From NCBI GenBank assembly GCA_947459635.1, contig CANHEA010000002.1, positions 1 to 64,000 of the forward strand: DNA of 64,000 bases, given 5' to 3'. The notes below the pieces were generated by a model, which saw only the letters and a program-made list of their open reading frames with translations, was not told where the DNA came from and did not search any database. Position numbers and translations under genes: made by a program. Source of the DNA: Flavobacteriaceae bacterium (GTDB lineage Bacteria; Bacteroidota; Bacteroidia; Flavobacteriales; Flavobacteriaceae). Within the stretch, counting starts at the first letter, position 1. The number at the start of each line of letters is the position of its first letter. Shown piece after piece: positions 47,736 to 56,624 of the stretch.

Positions 47736-48740
47736 ATGAGAAAATATTGTACTTCAGCCGTTTATTTTTTGTTCATTTTTACCTTACTTGTTTCATCCTG
47801 TAGTACAGATGGTGATTCGAATGTCCCAAATGAAGTTGGACCACTAGCAATCACAACGACAGAAGCTACACTTATTAACTTAACAACTGCGACTGTAGGT
47901 GGAAAATTATTATCAACTGGAGGTGGAACTATTATCTCTCGCGGTGTATGTTATTCAACAGAACCAAGTCCAACGATTGAAGATACAAAGATTTCTAAAC
48001 CTGGAAATTTGGGAACGTTTACTTGTCAATTGAGTGGTCTTACAGCTAACACGCAGTACTATGTACGTGCTTATGCTTCGAATGTTTCTGGACTTGCTTA
48101 CGGTCAAGAAATCACATTTACGACAACCTCAGAATTAGTTTCCGCTCCAATTATTACGACAACAGATGCATCGGAAATTACGGAAACATCAGCTATTAGC
48201 GGTGGAAATGTTATTTCAGCAGGAGGATCTGAAATTATTTCTAGGGGTATTTGTTGGGCAACAACTGAAAATCCAAGTATACTCAATAATGTGATTGAAG
48301 CTGCAGGTTCTACCGGAACTTTCACTACGTCTTTAATTGGATTAAACCCAGAAACAACTTACTATGTGCGCGCCTATGCAACCAATAGTGTCGGCACCAG
48401 CTATGGGAATCAAATTTCTTTTGTTACTACAATTGAATCTGCAATTGATTTGCCAGTAGTGATGACTACTGAACCGTTCGAAATCCTTGAAACCTCTGCA
48501 ATCAGCGGCGGTGATGTTACCTCTATTGGAGGTGGACCAATTACGGCACGTGGAATTTGTTGGTCGACAACTCAAAGCCCAACGACTGCTGATAACGTTG
48601 TTCCTGATTCAGGATCTAGCGGTCCATTTGAGAGTGACATAACTGGTTTGTCTTCTGGTACTGAATATTTTGTGCGGGCTTTTGCTACAAATGCTGGAGG
48701 AACTTCATATGGTGAGGAGTTTTCGTTTACGACAAATTAG
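47736..48740 (+). CDS. Lipoprotein with three FN3-like repeats
   Basis: A 334-residue secreted lipoprotein. The signal ends at Cys of LLVSSCSTDGDSNVP. Three tandem repeats of about 95 residues follow, each with the pattern ITTTDA.EITETSAISGGNVISAGG then RGICW.T...P, a GTF or GPF turn, L.P.T.YYVRAYATN and TSYG. They recall fibronectin type III-like or immunoglobulin-like surface repeats of Bacteroidetes. No catalytic residues and no T9SS domain. It has its own promoter-like sequence. Confidence 0.85.
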   Translation: MRKYCTSAVYFLFIFTLLVSSCSTDGDSNVPNEVGPLAITTTEATLINLTTATVGGKLLSTGGGTIISRGVCYSTEPSPTIEDTKISKPGNLGTFTCQLSGLTANTQYYVRAYASNVSGLAYGQEITFTTTSELVSAPIITTTDASEITETSAISGGNVISAGGSEIISRGICWATTENPSILNNVIEAAGSTGTFTTSLIGLNPETTYYVRAYATNSVGTSYGNQISFVTTIESAIDLPVVMTTEPFEILETSAISGGDVTSIGGGPITARGICWSTTQSPTTADNVVPDSGSSGPFESDITGLSSGTEYFVRAFATNAGGTSYGEEFSFTTN

Positions 48741-48809
48741 ATTAAAAGCACGGTAAATTTTGATTTGTGAGCACATCGTAATTTCGCTTAATAATTTTAT
48801 TTTATATAA

Positions 48810-49232
48810 ATGAAGCAATACCAACTTTTCGCTCTAATATCAATGCTGTTTGCTGGCTTAACCTCCGTAATAGCGAAAGCTGGACTAAAAAACGTGGCAA
48901 GTGATACTGGAATTGCAGTGAGGACATCATTCGTTTTTATCTTAATCTGGCTCAATGTTTTTGTGTTTAATAATGTAAAAGATTTTAGCAATCTTACACA
49001 AAAAGACATACTGTTATTGGGTATTTCAGGAGTAACCACTTCACTTTCTTGGATTTTTTATTACAAAGCAATTAAAATCGGCAATGTGTCTGAAGTGGCA
49101 CTCATTGACAAAGGAAGTATTGTCATTACATTATTGCTTTCCATTTTTTTTCTGAAGGAAATCTTCACCTGGAAAATGGCGCTTGGCGGTTGTATGATTA
49201 TCGGCGGTTTGCTTGTGTTAACGCTCAAATAA
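48810..49232 (+). CDS. EamA family transporter (half-length)
   Basis: 140 residues made of about five hydrophobic segments, which is one EamA (drug/metabolite transporter) repeat instead of the usual two. Segments include SMLFAGLTSVIAKAGLKNV, FVFILIWLNVFV, LGISGVTTSLSWIFYYKAI and ALGGCMIIGGLLVLTL. The motif SLSWIFYYKAIKIGNVSEVALIDK is typical of EamA half-transporters that act as dimers. No substrate can be given. Confidence 0.85.
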   Translation: MKQYQLFALISMLFAGLTSVIAKAGLKNVASDTGIAVRTSFVFILIWLNVFVFNNVKDFSNLTQKDILLLGISGVTTSLSWIFYYKAIKIGNVSEVALIDKGSIVITLLLSIFFLKEIFTWKMALGGCMIIGGLLVLTLK

Positions 49233-49250
49233 TTAACGTAACATTTAGGA

Positions 49251-49278
49251 TTGCACTTCGCTATTTTTACTAAATTCG
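49251..49278 (+). promoter_or_regulatory. Predicted bshA promoter
   Basis: TTG at 49251-49253, 17-nt spacer, TAAATTCG at 49271-49278, near TAnnTTTG. The ATG is at 49297. Confidence 0.5.
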
Positions 49279-49296
49279 TTCTACTAAAAATCATCT

Positions 49297-50430
49297 ATGA
49301 AAATAGCTATTGTTTGTTATCCAACTTTTGGTGGAAGTGGCGTGGTCGCTACAGAACTTGGATTAGAGTTAGCGCGACGCGGGCATGAAATTCATTTTAT
49401 TACGTATAGCCAACCTGTTCGACTGGCACTTTTAAATCCAAATGTTCACTATCATGAAGTAAATGTTCCGGAATATCCACTGTTTCACTACCAACCATAC
49501 GAATTGGCCTTGTCAAGCAAATTGGTAGATATGGTCAAACTATATAAGATCGAACTCTTACACGTACATTACGCCATTCCGCATGCCTACGCAGGCTATA
49601 TGGCAAAACAAATGTTGAAAGAAGAAGGTATTGATATTCCGATGGTCACGACGTTACATGGCACCGACATCACGCTAGTTGGAAATCATCCGTTTTATAA
49701 GCCAGCCGTAACATTCAGTATCAACAAATCCGATGTCGTAACTTCTGTCTCCGAAAGTTTAAGACAAGAAACGCTAAAACTCTTTAATATTACCAATGAA
49801 ATTGAAGTTATTCCTAATTTTATTGAACTGAACAAAATCATCGACGACGCTACTATACCTTGCTACCGCTCCGTAATCGCCAAAGAAAGCGAACGCGTTA
49901 TCACGCACATTAGCAATTTTAGAAAAGTGAAAAGAATTCCAGACGTCATAAAAATTTTCTATAAAATTCAACAGCAAATTCCTGCTAAATTGATGATGGT
50001 TGGTGATGGACCAGAAAAGGAAAAAGCAGAAAGACTTTGCCACGAATTAGGGATTCAAGACAAAGTGATTTTCTTTGGAAACAGCAATGAGATTGACCGT
50101 ATTCTAAGCTATTCAGATTTATTCTTATTGCCGTCAGAAACCGAAAGTTTTGGATTGGCTGCTCTAGAAGCAATGGCTTTAAGTGTGCCAGTAATTTCTA
50201 GTAATTCTGGCGGATTGCCGGAGGTAAATTTTGACGGCGTATCTGGTTATCTAAGTGACGTTGGAGATATTGAAAACATGGCGGAAAATGCAATCAAAAT
50301 TCTACTAAGCGACGACACGCTAAACAAATTCAAAACAAACGCTTTGCTAACCGCAAAACAATTCGATATTCAAAACATTTTGCCATTGTATGAGGAACTT
50401 TATCTAAGAGCAATCAGCATTTATGCTTAA
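49297..50430 (+). CDS. bshA: N-acetyl-alpha-D-glucosaminyl L-malate synthase BshA
   Basis: GT4 glycosyltransferase that joins GlcNAc from UDP-GlcNAc to L-malate, the first step of bacillithiol synthesis. 377 residues: the N-terminal Rossmann domain starts KIAIVCYPTFGGSGVVATELG with the family-specific glycine loop, then LHGTDITLVG, and the nucleotide-binding C-terminal domain has NFRKVKRIPDVIKIF and the acidic EXFGLAALEA motif (ESFGLAALEAMA). Bacteroidetes use bacillithiol. bshB and bshC are not in the window. Confidence 0.94.
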   Translation: MKIAIVCYPTFGGSGVVATELGLELARRGHEIHFITYSQPVRLALLNPNVHYHEVNVPEYPLFHYQPYELALSSKLVDMVKLYKIELLHVHYAIPHAYAGYMAKQMLKEEGIDIPMVTTLHGTDITLVGNHPFYKPAVTFSINKSDVVTSVSESLRQETLKLFNITNEIEVIPNFIELNKIIDDATIPCYRSVIAKESERVITHISNFRKVKRIPDVIKIFYKIQQQIPAKLMMVGDGPEKEKAERLCHELGIQDKVIFFGNSNEIDRILSYSDLFLLPSETESFGLAALEAMALSVPVISSNSGGLPEVNFDGVSGYLSDVGDIENMAENAIKILLSDDTLNKFKTNALLTAKQFDIQNILPLYEELYLRAISIYA

Positions 50431-50443
50431 ACTAAATTCTGCA

Positions 50444-50872
50444 ATGAAAAAGGCGATAACATCATTTTTATTTCTCTTTCTAATATCTTGTAGTACAAGT
50501 CATAAGACTATTGAATCAAAACCTTTGTATGAAATTTTGACGTCCCAAGAAGACGGCGGTGCAACCATTCGCTTTTTTGAAATACTGTCGGAGGAACGCG
50601 AAATCAAAATGCTTCAGAACGATGCGTTTTTGAAAAATAAAATCAATGCAGATGATACCAAAACTGCCAACTTTATCATCTTAAATATGGGTGAAAAAAC
50701 TACACTCGGCTACACCATTTCAATTCAAAATGTGGAAGAAACACCTTTAAAAATTATTATAACAACCGAAGACAACGAGCCGAAATCCAAACAAACAGAA
50801 GAAAAGGAAGTGTTCTATTACCCGTACACCATTGTAAAGGTAAATTCTAAAAAGGAAATTGTTATTCAATAA
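50444..50872 (+). CDS. Hypothetical lipoprotein
   Basis: 142 residues from the ATG at 50444; the longer frame starting at 50423 inside bshA has no signal and is less likely. The lipoprotein signal is MKKAITSFLFLFLISCSTS. The mature part begins HKTIESKPLYEILTSQEDGGATIRFFEIL and is rich in beta-strand-forming residues, without a recognised family. It lies 13 nt after bshA and probably shares its transcript. A terminator follows. Confidence 0.75.
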   Translation: MKKAITSFLFLFLISCSTSHKTIESKPLYEILTSQEDGGATIRFFEILSEEREIKMLQNDAFLKNKINADDTKTANFIILNMGEKTTLGYTISIQNVEETPLKIIITTEDNEPKSKQTEEKEVFYYPYTIVKVNSKKEIVIQ

Positions 50873-50900
50873 AAAATCCACTATTTCTAGTGGATCTTTC
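50871..50900. terminator. Bidirectional terminator
   Basis: ATCCACTA, loop TTTC, TAGTGGAT with A run on the left and T-rich sequence on the right, between convergent genes. Confidence 0.78.
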
Positions 50901-50919
50901 TTTAATATCTTGTCAATAA

Positions 50920-51402
50920 TTAGAACTGATAACGCACCGAAATAGCAATGTCAGAACCATAGCTGTTTTCGTAGTAGCCACTTCCACCAAACTCTGGTCG
51001 GAAATCTAGCGACAATAATAGTGGAATGTCAAAATCATATTCAACACCAATATCTCCTGCAGCAAAAACAAAAGTGCCACTATCGCTAAAGCCATTCTTG
51101 TTGTATCGCCATGAACCTAATCCAGCGCCACCGCCCGCATACCAATTGAAATTACCATCAATATTCCAAACCCATTGATAAAGTGCAGTCAATTTAGTTG
51201 CGTCTACGTTCTTGCTATTTCTCCATCCTAAGTTACCTTCTAAACGATTTGAATCTCCAATGGCTCTTTGATACGAAACTTCCGCACCAAAACCATCGTT
51301 ATCACCCAATCTCAAACCCAAAGCATTCTCCGAAATTTTTTGCGCTTGACTTGTTAAAACAAAACCTATAAATAAGGATACCGTAATAAATAATTTTTTC
51401 AT
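50920..51402 (-). CDS. Outer-membrane beta-barrel-like protein
   Basis: 160 residues from the ATG at 51402, with a signal peptide (MKKLFITVSLFIGFVLTSQAQ). The mature region has alternating hydrophobic and aromatic strands, a glycine-rich GGGAGLGSWRY turn and a terminal phenylalanine (SVRYQF) typical of small outer-membrane barrels. No further function can be assigned. Transcribed alone. Confidence 0.8.
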   Translation of the reverse strand: MKKLFITVSLFIGFVLTSQAQKISENALGLRLGDNDGFGAEVSYQRAIGDSNRLEGNLGWRNSKNVDATKLTALYQWVWNIDGNFNWYAGGGAGLGSWRYNKNGFSDSGTFVFAAGDIGVEYDFDIPLLLSLDFRPEFGGSGYYENSYGSDIAISVRYQF

Positions 51403-51493
51403 TTGCTTACATTTTAGTTGTTGCAAATTTAAACATTAAAAACGGCAAATAATTGTATCGATGAGTAAAAAAAATTACCACAATCATTTTACT

Positions 51494-52357
51494 TTAATAA
51501 GAATTGATTTGCTTCGAAAAAACGATTGACGCCACTATTTGTTGGCTAATATTCGTTTCCATTTCTAACAAATCATCTTCCTCCGTATAATTACATTCGC
51601 TATAACGATACAATTTCCAACGTTTGGAATGATACTCCAAAGCGGTCAAATTCTCCACCCAATCGCCAGAATTCAAATACGTTGTTGCGCCATTTTTATT
51701 TGATTTCTGAACGATTTTTGGCTCATGAATATGCCCACAAATGACATAATCATACTGCTTCTCAATCGCCAAATCTGTTGCTGTGGTTTCGAAATCCGAG
51801 ATGTGTTTCACCGCTTTCTTTACGCTTGCTTTAATCTTTTTAGAAAAAGAATAGGGCTCTTTCCCCATTTTATGCAAACACCAATTCACAAATCGATTGA
51901 TTAAAATCAAGTAGTCATAACCCAATCCACCCAATTTGGCAATCCATTTTGAATGTTGTACCGAAACGTCAAAAACGTCTCCATGAAAAATCCATGCTTT
52001 CTTGTCATCTAAATCTAAAACGAGCTTATCTACAATAGAAAATCCTCCCATCGTCGTGTCGCTAAACTTTCGAAGCAATTCATCATGATTTCCCGTTATG
52101 TAGTAAATTTTGGTTCCTTTACTCGCCAAACTAATAATCTTCTTGATTACCTTCAGATGAACAGCCGGAAAGTACGATTTTCTAAACTGCCAAATGTCGA
52201 TGATATCACCATTTAGCACTAATGTTTTGGGCTTGATTGAATTGAGATAGTTCAACAATTCTTTTGCGTGACTTCCAAATGTTCCCAAGTGAACATCAGA
52301 AATAACAACGAGTTCTACTTTTCTTTTTTTCAAAATAAGTGATTTGAAGTTTAGCAA
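51494..52357 (-). CDS. UDP-2,3-diacylglucosamine diphosphatase (LpxH-like metallophosphoesterase)
   Basis: A 287-residue calcineurin-fold phosphoesterase. Metal motifs are VISDVHLG (D and H), LNGDIID, TGNHDE and the C-terminal GHIHEPKIV. The family fits the LpxH-type step of lipid A synthesis, removing UMP from UDP-2,3-diacylglucosamine, which agrees with the LptD-like gene in this window. A related phosphoesterase with another substrate is possible. It is transcribed alone. Confidence 0.82.
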   Translation of the reverse strand: MLNFKSLILKKRKVELVVISDVHLGTFGSHAKELLNYLNSIKPKTLVLNGDIIDIWQFRKSYFPAVHLKVIKKIISLASKGTKIYYITGNHDELLRKFSDTTMGGFSIVDKLVLDLDDKKAWIFHGDVFDVSVQHSKWIAKLGGLGYDYLILINRFVNWCLHKMGKEPYSFSKKIKASVKKAVKHISDFETTATDLAIEKQYDYVICGHIHEPKIVQKSNKNGATTYLNSGDWVENLTALEYHSKRWKLYRYSECNYTEEDDLLEMETNISQQIVASIVFSKQINSY

Positions 52358-52502
52358 ATTAAGCTACTTACTATTAACTCTTCGCCATTCATATGTTAAG
52401 AAACTGTAGTAAAATAAGGACTAAAATTAAATTTCTATTAACCGAAACAACTTCAATTGAAGAAGAATTTCCTTCAGACTTTCAATTTTTGAACTAAAAT
52501 GT

Positions 52503-52510
52503 TACATTTG
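52503..52510 (+). promoter_or_regulatory. Putative -7 box of aroC
   Basis: TACATTTG matches the -7 consensus exactly, 16 nt before the ATG at 52527. The -33 region is weak, with TTTC at about the right distance. Confidence 0.4.
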
Positions 52511-52526
52511 TTTAAAACCAATCTAG

Positions 52527-53597
52527 ATGGCAGGAAATAGTTACGGTACACTTTTCAAACTCACGACTTTTGGAGAATCCCATGGCGAAGCACTCGGCGG
52601 CATCATTGACGGTTGTCCACCTAATATTTTGCTTGATTTTGTCGCCATCCAATTCGAAATGTCCAGAAGAAAACCAGGACAATCCGCCATAGTAACACAA
52701 CGCAAAGAAGACGATGACGTACAATTCCTTTCCGGAATCTTCGAAGGCAAAACAACAGGAACGCCCATCGGTTTCATCATCCCAAATACCAACCAAAAAT
52801 CAGAGGATTATTCGCATATCAAAGACACTTATCGCCCAAGCCACGCCGATTATGTCTACGAGAAAAAATATGGAATTCGCGACTATCGCGGCGGCGGAAG
52901 AAGTTCAGCGCGCGAAACGGCATGTCGTGTGGTAGCTGGAGCCATTGCAAAACAAGTGCTGCACCATATCAAAATCAATGCTTTCGTTTCTTCAGTCGGA
53001 GAAATCTTTATCGATAAACCTTATCAACAACTCGATTTTTCTCAAACCGAAAACAACGCCGTTCGCTGTCCAGATCCTGAAACTGCCACGAGAATGGAAG
53101 AACATATCAAAGAAATTCGCAAACAAGGCGATACTGTTGGCGGAACGGTCACTTGCGTGATTCAAAATGTACCGATCGGATTGGGTGAGCCAGTTTTCGA
53201 TAAACTTCATGCTGAATTGGGAAAAGCGATGCTTTCTATCAATGCGGTGAAAGGTTTCGAATACGGTAGCGGCTTCTGCGGCGCCAGAATGAAAGGCAGC
53301 GAACACAACGATTTGTATTTACCCGACGGGACCACCAAAACCAATCTTTCTGGCGGTATTCAAGGTGGAATTTCAAACGGAATGGACATCTACTTTCGAG
53401 TGGCGTTCAAACCCGTCGCGACACTCATTCAAAAACAAGAAACATTAGACAATCAAGGAAATATCGTCGAAATGCAAGGCAAAGGTCGTCATGATCCGTG
53501 CGTGGTCCCGCGAGCTGTTCCCATCGTCGAGGCCATGGCGGCAATAGTTCTAGCTGATTTTTATTTGCTCAACAAAAGATATAATAATAATGTTTAG
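52527..53597 (+). CDS. aroC: Chorismate synthase
   Basis: Last step of the shikimate pathway, turning EPSP to chorismate with reduced FMN. 356 residues, normal length. Signatures: [71 protein letters not shown] and the C-terminal [19 protein letters not shown]. The stop codon TAG at 53595-53597 is also the first three bases of repeat element copy 3. Confidence 0.97.
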   Translation: MAGNSYGTLFKLTTFGESHGEALGGIIDGCPPNILLDFVAIQFEMSRRKPGQSAIVTQRKEDDDVQFLSGIFEGKTTGTPIGFIIPNTNQKSEDYSHIKDTYRPSHADYVYEKKYGIRDYRGGGRSSARETACRVVAGAIAKQVLHHIKINAFVSSVGEIFIDKPYQQLDFSQTENNAVRCPDPETATRMEEHIKEIRKQGDTVGGTVTCVIQNVPIGLGEPVFDKLHAELGKAMLSINAVKGFEYGSGFCGARMKGSEHNDLYLPDGTTKTNLSGGIQGGISNGMDIYFRVAFKPVATLIQKQETLDNQGNIVEMQGKGRHDPCVVPRAVPIVEAMAAIVLADFYLLNKRYNNNV

Positions 53598-53702
53598 GAG
53601 CTGCTTCCTGCTGTTCGCTCTATCTTTTGCGCCACACGAGTGAAGCGAACTGACGAAGTATACCATGGCACAAAAGGATGCCGCTACCATCAGGGCTAGG
53701 GC
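53595..53702 (+). repeat. Dispersed structured intergenic element, copy 3
   Basis: Begins TAGGAGCTGCTTCCTGCTG, its TAG being the aroC stop, and ends CCATCAGGGCTAGGGC. The outer stem AGC-(TGCTT)-CCTG pairs with CAGG-GCT; the change of one C-G pair to T-A relative to the other copies is compensated on both sides. A long apical arm holds TTTTG..GCCA / TGGC..CAAAA around CACACGAGTGAAGCG. Confidence 0.88.
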
Positions 53703-53743
53703 ATTTGATTTCTTAACAAAACTATCTTGTAATAATTTAAAAT

Positions 53744-55000
53744 ATGACATCAACCGAAACTCAAAAAAAATCCATCCTCTCCAACCTAACTACGCAAATT
53801 CTGATTGCCATGTTTGTTGGGGCAATCCTCGGAATTATCATCCACAACAATTGGACGGAAGAGGCTGCCAAAGAATTTAGTGGCTATATCAAGCTGTTGG
53901 CAACCATTTTCATTAGACTCGTTCAAATGATAATTGCGCCTTTGGTATTCACTACTTTGGTCGTTGGAATTGCCAAGTTAGGTGATATCAAAGCTGTGGG
54001 AAGAATAGGAGGTAAGGCACTGGGTTGGTTCTTTTCCGCTTCGCTGATCTCCTTGTTGATTGGTATGTTTTGGGTCAATATTTTACAACCTGGTGTAGGA
54101 TTGCATCTGTCTGATGTGGACTTATCCGCCGCTTCCGAAGTTACGGATAAGACGCAAAATTTCTCCGCACAAAACTTTGTAGAACACATAATCCCGAAAA
54201 GTATTGTCGAAGCCATGGCGACCAATGAAATTTTACAAATTGTTATCTTTTCTATTTTCTTTGGATTAGCTGCAGCATCTATTGGAGACTTTGCAAAACC
54301 TGTAGTGAGTGCGTTAGACAAAACATCTCACATCGTTTTGAAAATGGTAAATTATGTGATGAAGTTCGCACCAATTGGTGTTTTCGGAGCCATAGCTGGG
54401 GTATTTGCCGTACGAGATTTTAATGAATTACTTTTGACTTACGCCAAGTACTTTGGATCTTTCTTGGTTGGAGTGACGTCCCTCTGGGCTTTTCTATTGA
54501 TTATAGGATTTCTATTTTTAGGCAAACGAATGAAAACATTATTGCAACATATTGTGAGTCCATTGATTATTGCTTTCGGAACAACAAGCAGCGAAGCCGT
54601 TTTCCCCAAATTGACAGAGGAACTAGAACGATTTGGCGTCAAAGACAAAATTGTTTCCTTTATGCTCCCTTTGGGCTATTCCTTCAACTTAGACGGAAGC
54701 ATGATGTATATGACCTTTGCTAGCATTTTCATAGCTCAAGCCTACGGAATAGATTTGTCTTTGGGAACACAACTCACGATGCTTTTGGTCTTGATGCTAA
54801 CAAGCAAAGGAATTGCAGGTGTTCCAAGAGCCAGTTTGGTTGTTGTCGCTGCCACTTGCGGTATGTTCAAAATTCCCATAGAAGGCATTGCATTAATATT
54901 ACCAATTGACCATTTTTGCGATATGTTTAGAAGTGCCACAAATGTACTAGGTAATGCTTTGGCAACTTCTGTTGTCGGGAAATGGGAAAAGGAAGATTAG
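53744..55000 (+). CDS. Dicarboxylate/amino acid:cation symporter
   Basis: GltP/DctA family (SLC1-like) secondary transporter of 418 residues with about eight membrane segments and two re-entrant hairpins. The substrate-site motifs are FGTTSSEAVFPKL (serine-rich loop, about 285) and LDGSMMYMTFASIFIAQ, followed by LILPIDHFCDMFRSATNVLGNA. It probably takes up glutamate, aspartate or C4-dicarboxylates with Na+ or H+; the exact substrate is not set by sequence alone. It follows repeat element copy 3. Confidence 0.92.
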   Translation: MTSTETQKKSILSNLTTQILIAMFVGAILGIIIHNNWTEEAAKEFSGYIKLLATIFIRLVQMIIAPLVFTTLVVGIAKLGDIKAVGRIGGKALGWFFSASLISLLIGMFWVNILQPGVGLHLSDVDLSAASEVTDKTQNFSAQNFVEHIIPKSIVEAMATNEILQIVIFSIFFGLAAASIGDFAKPVVSALDKTSHIVLKMVNYVMKFAPIGVFGAIAGVFAVRDFNELLLTYAKYFGSFLVGVTSLWAFLLIIGFLFLGKRMKTLLQHIVSPLIIAFGTTSSEAVFPKLTEELERFGVKDKIVSFMLPLGYSFNLDGSMMYMTFASIFIAQAYGIDLSLGTQLTMLLVLMLTSKGIAGVPRASLVVVAATCGMFKIPIEGIALILPIDHFCDMFRSATNVLGNALATSVVGKWEKED

Positions 55001-55052
55001 GTTAGAAAACATTTTCAATTATATTTACATTATTAATCTCAAAACTATATTT

Positions 55053-56156
55053 ATGAAAAGAATTTTACTATCACTTGTTGTTTTAACTTCTATTTGCGAT
55101 GCGTCAAGCCAAATACTGCAATCAGAAAATTTTGACTCATTACCAATTGGTGCAGTAGGAACTGATGCAACAGGCACCATTCCAACTAACAACTTTTTTA
55201 CGCTGTCAACAAACTATGATTTAGACCCATTAGCCGCAACGACAGGTACAAATGCAGGGCCAGGAAATTTCCAAATTGCTGATTACGGGGACGGTCATGG
55301 AACTGTATTGCAAATTGAAGGAACCAATGGAGACAAAGGTCGAAGAAATATGTGGTCCGGAGGTTTGGCAGACCAGTGGGCTTTTAGAGACCCTGCTAAT
55401 GATCGTATTCAAGTTGAATTTGATTTGTTTACCGGAGCAGGTGGCGGAGATAGCAACAATACCAAAGGATTGTACATTTACGATGCTACGACAAATACAT
55501 CTTCTCTTAAAATCTTGGGAGGTTTTGTATTCAATACTAAAACGCTAATCCTTCAAGGAATCGGCTATTATACAAGTGCTACAGCTCCAATTGCCAACTA
55601 TGGTTTTTTCTTAGGAACTGGAGGAACAAATCTTGTTTTACCAGCCAATCAATGGGTTAGACTTACTGTGAGTTTTAATAAAACTAGCGGGCAAATTGTA
55701 TGGAAAGGACCATCGTTCCTAGGTCAAGTTGTGGGAGCAGCGGCTGGTGTAGATCCGGACAAAGTGGCTTTTATTTCCAGAAGTGGATCTGCAGCAGCCA
55801 CAGGAACTACGGCAGCGATTGTCAACGCAGCGGCAACCACTGCAGGATTCTTTGATAATTTGCTAGTTACGGCGACCAATATTGACTTGTTGGGTGTAAA
55901 TGAAATTGCCGCCGCTGACCTTTCAGTTTCTGTGTTTCCAAATCCAGCAAAAGATCATATCAATATTTCTAGTACTATAAATAATGGGATTAACGCTGTA
56001 ACTTTGACCGATATCAATGGTAGAGATGTAAAGCAAGAATCATTTGAGAGTGCCGCTGATGCTGTGATTGATATTACAGATGTTGCGACAGGAATTTACA
56101 TGATGAAAATAGATACGGAAACGACATCTATTGTAAAGAAAATTATTAAAAACTAA
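55053..56156 (+). CDS. Secreted protein with type IX sorting domain
   Basis: 367 residues from the ATG at 55053 (MKRILLSLVVLTSICDASSQ, a signal peptide). The frame upstream overlaps the symporter gene and is not part of the protein. The middle (about 25-270) is a beta-rich, glycine-rich region without a family I recognise (IQVEFDLFTGAGGGDSNNTKGLYIY suggests a lectin- or laminin-like jelly roll). The C terminus is a type A sorting domain (VSVFPNPAKDHINIS ... GIYMMKIDTETTSIVKKIIKN). A terminator follows. Confidence 0.88.
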   Translation: MKRILLSLVVLTSICDASSQILQSENFDSLPIGAVGTDATGTIPTNNFFTLSTNYDLDPLAATTGTNAGPGNFQIADYGDGHGTVLQIEGTNGDKGRRNMWSGGLADQWAFRDPANDRIQVEFDLFTGAGGGDSNNTKGLYIYDATTNTSSLKILGGFVFNTKTLILQGIGYYTSATAPIANYGFFLGTGGTNLVLPANQWVRLTVSFNKTSGQIVWKGPSFLGQVVGAAAGVDPDKVAFISRSGSAAATGTTAAIVNAAATTAGFFDNLLVTATNIDLLGVNEIAAADLSVSVFPNPAKDHINISSTINNGINAVTLTDINGRDVKQESFESAADAVIDITDVATGIYMMKIDTETTSIVKKIIKN

Positions 56157-56173
56157 TTTCTTCATTGCCAAAT

Positions 56174-56206
56174 AAAAAAGACGCCCTTAAAATCAGGGCG
56201 TTTTTT
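56174..56206. terminator. Bidirectional terminator
   Basis: AAAAAAGACGCCCT, loop TAAAATC, AGGGCGTTTTTT between convergent genes; the T run overlaps the stop codon of the DCC gene at 56205. Confidence 0.85.
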
Positions 56207-56621
56207 ATTGCAAAAATTTAGCTTCTAATGCTGCAGTAGGCACCAAGCATACGTCTTTTTTCCCGTGCCATTTATACCGATTCTTGGCAACGTAATCATA
56301 AATCAAGTTCCGAAATCCAGTTGGAATAATTCTAAAGATAGTGCCTAAATGAAATATACCGCCCAAACCTCGTGCAATTTGAAGCGCGGCATTCGACTTA
56401 TAATAGTACGCAACTCCCGGTTGATACAATACTACCGAATCTATATTCTTAGCATTAATGCCGATATGAGCTATAATCTTTTGTCCCAATTCCGACTGTA
56501 GAGACACGAATCGAAATACATCATCCTTGTCATACTTAATAACGAATTGCACCGATGCCTCGCATAAGTTGCACAGACCGTCAAACAAAATGATTTTCTT
56601 TCCTGCTGGTAAGTCTAACAT
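56205..56621 (-). CDS. DCC-family thiol-disulfide oxidoreductase-like protein
   Basis: 138 residues of the DCC (DUF393) family, named for the D-x-x-C-x-x-C motif seen here as FDGLCNLCEASV (about 15-26), a thioredoxin-like redox site. Other signatures are FRFVSLQSELGQ and the C-terminal NRYKWHGKKD. The physiological partner is unknown. It starts 3 nt after the mutS2-like gene and is probably co-translated. Confidence 0.9.
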   Translation of the reverse strand: MLDLPAGKKIILFDGLCNLCEASVQFVIKYDKDDVFRFVSLQSELGQKIIAHIGINAKNIDSVVLYQPGVAYYYKSNAALQIARGLGGIFHLGTIFRIIPTGFRNLIYDYVAKNRYKWHGKKDVCLVPTAALEAKFLQ

Positions 56622-56624
56622 TCC

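Noticed and set aside
53665-53880. Small plus-strand frame overlapping element copy 3 and the symporter start
   Set aside because: It shifts out of the symporter frame and has no family or signal; explained by the element and the overlapping gene.
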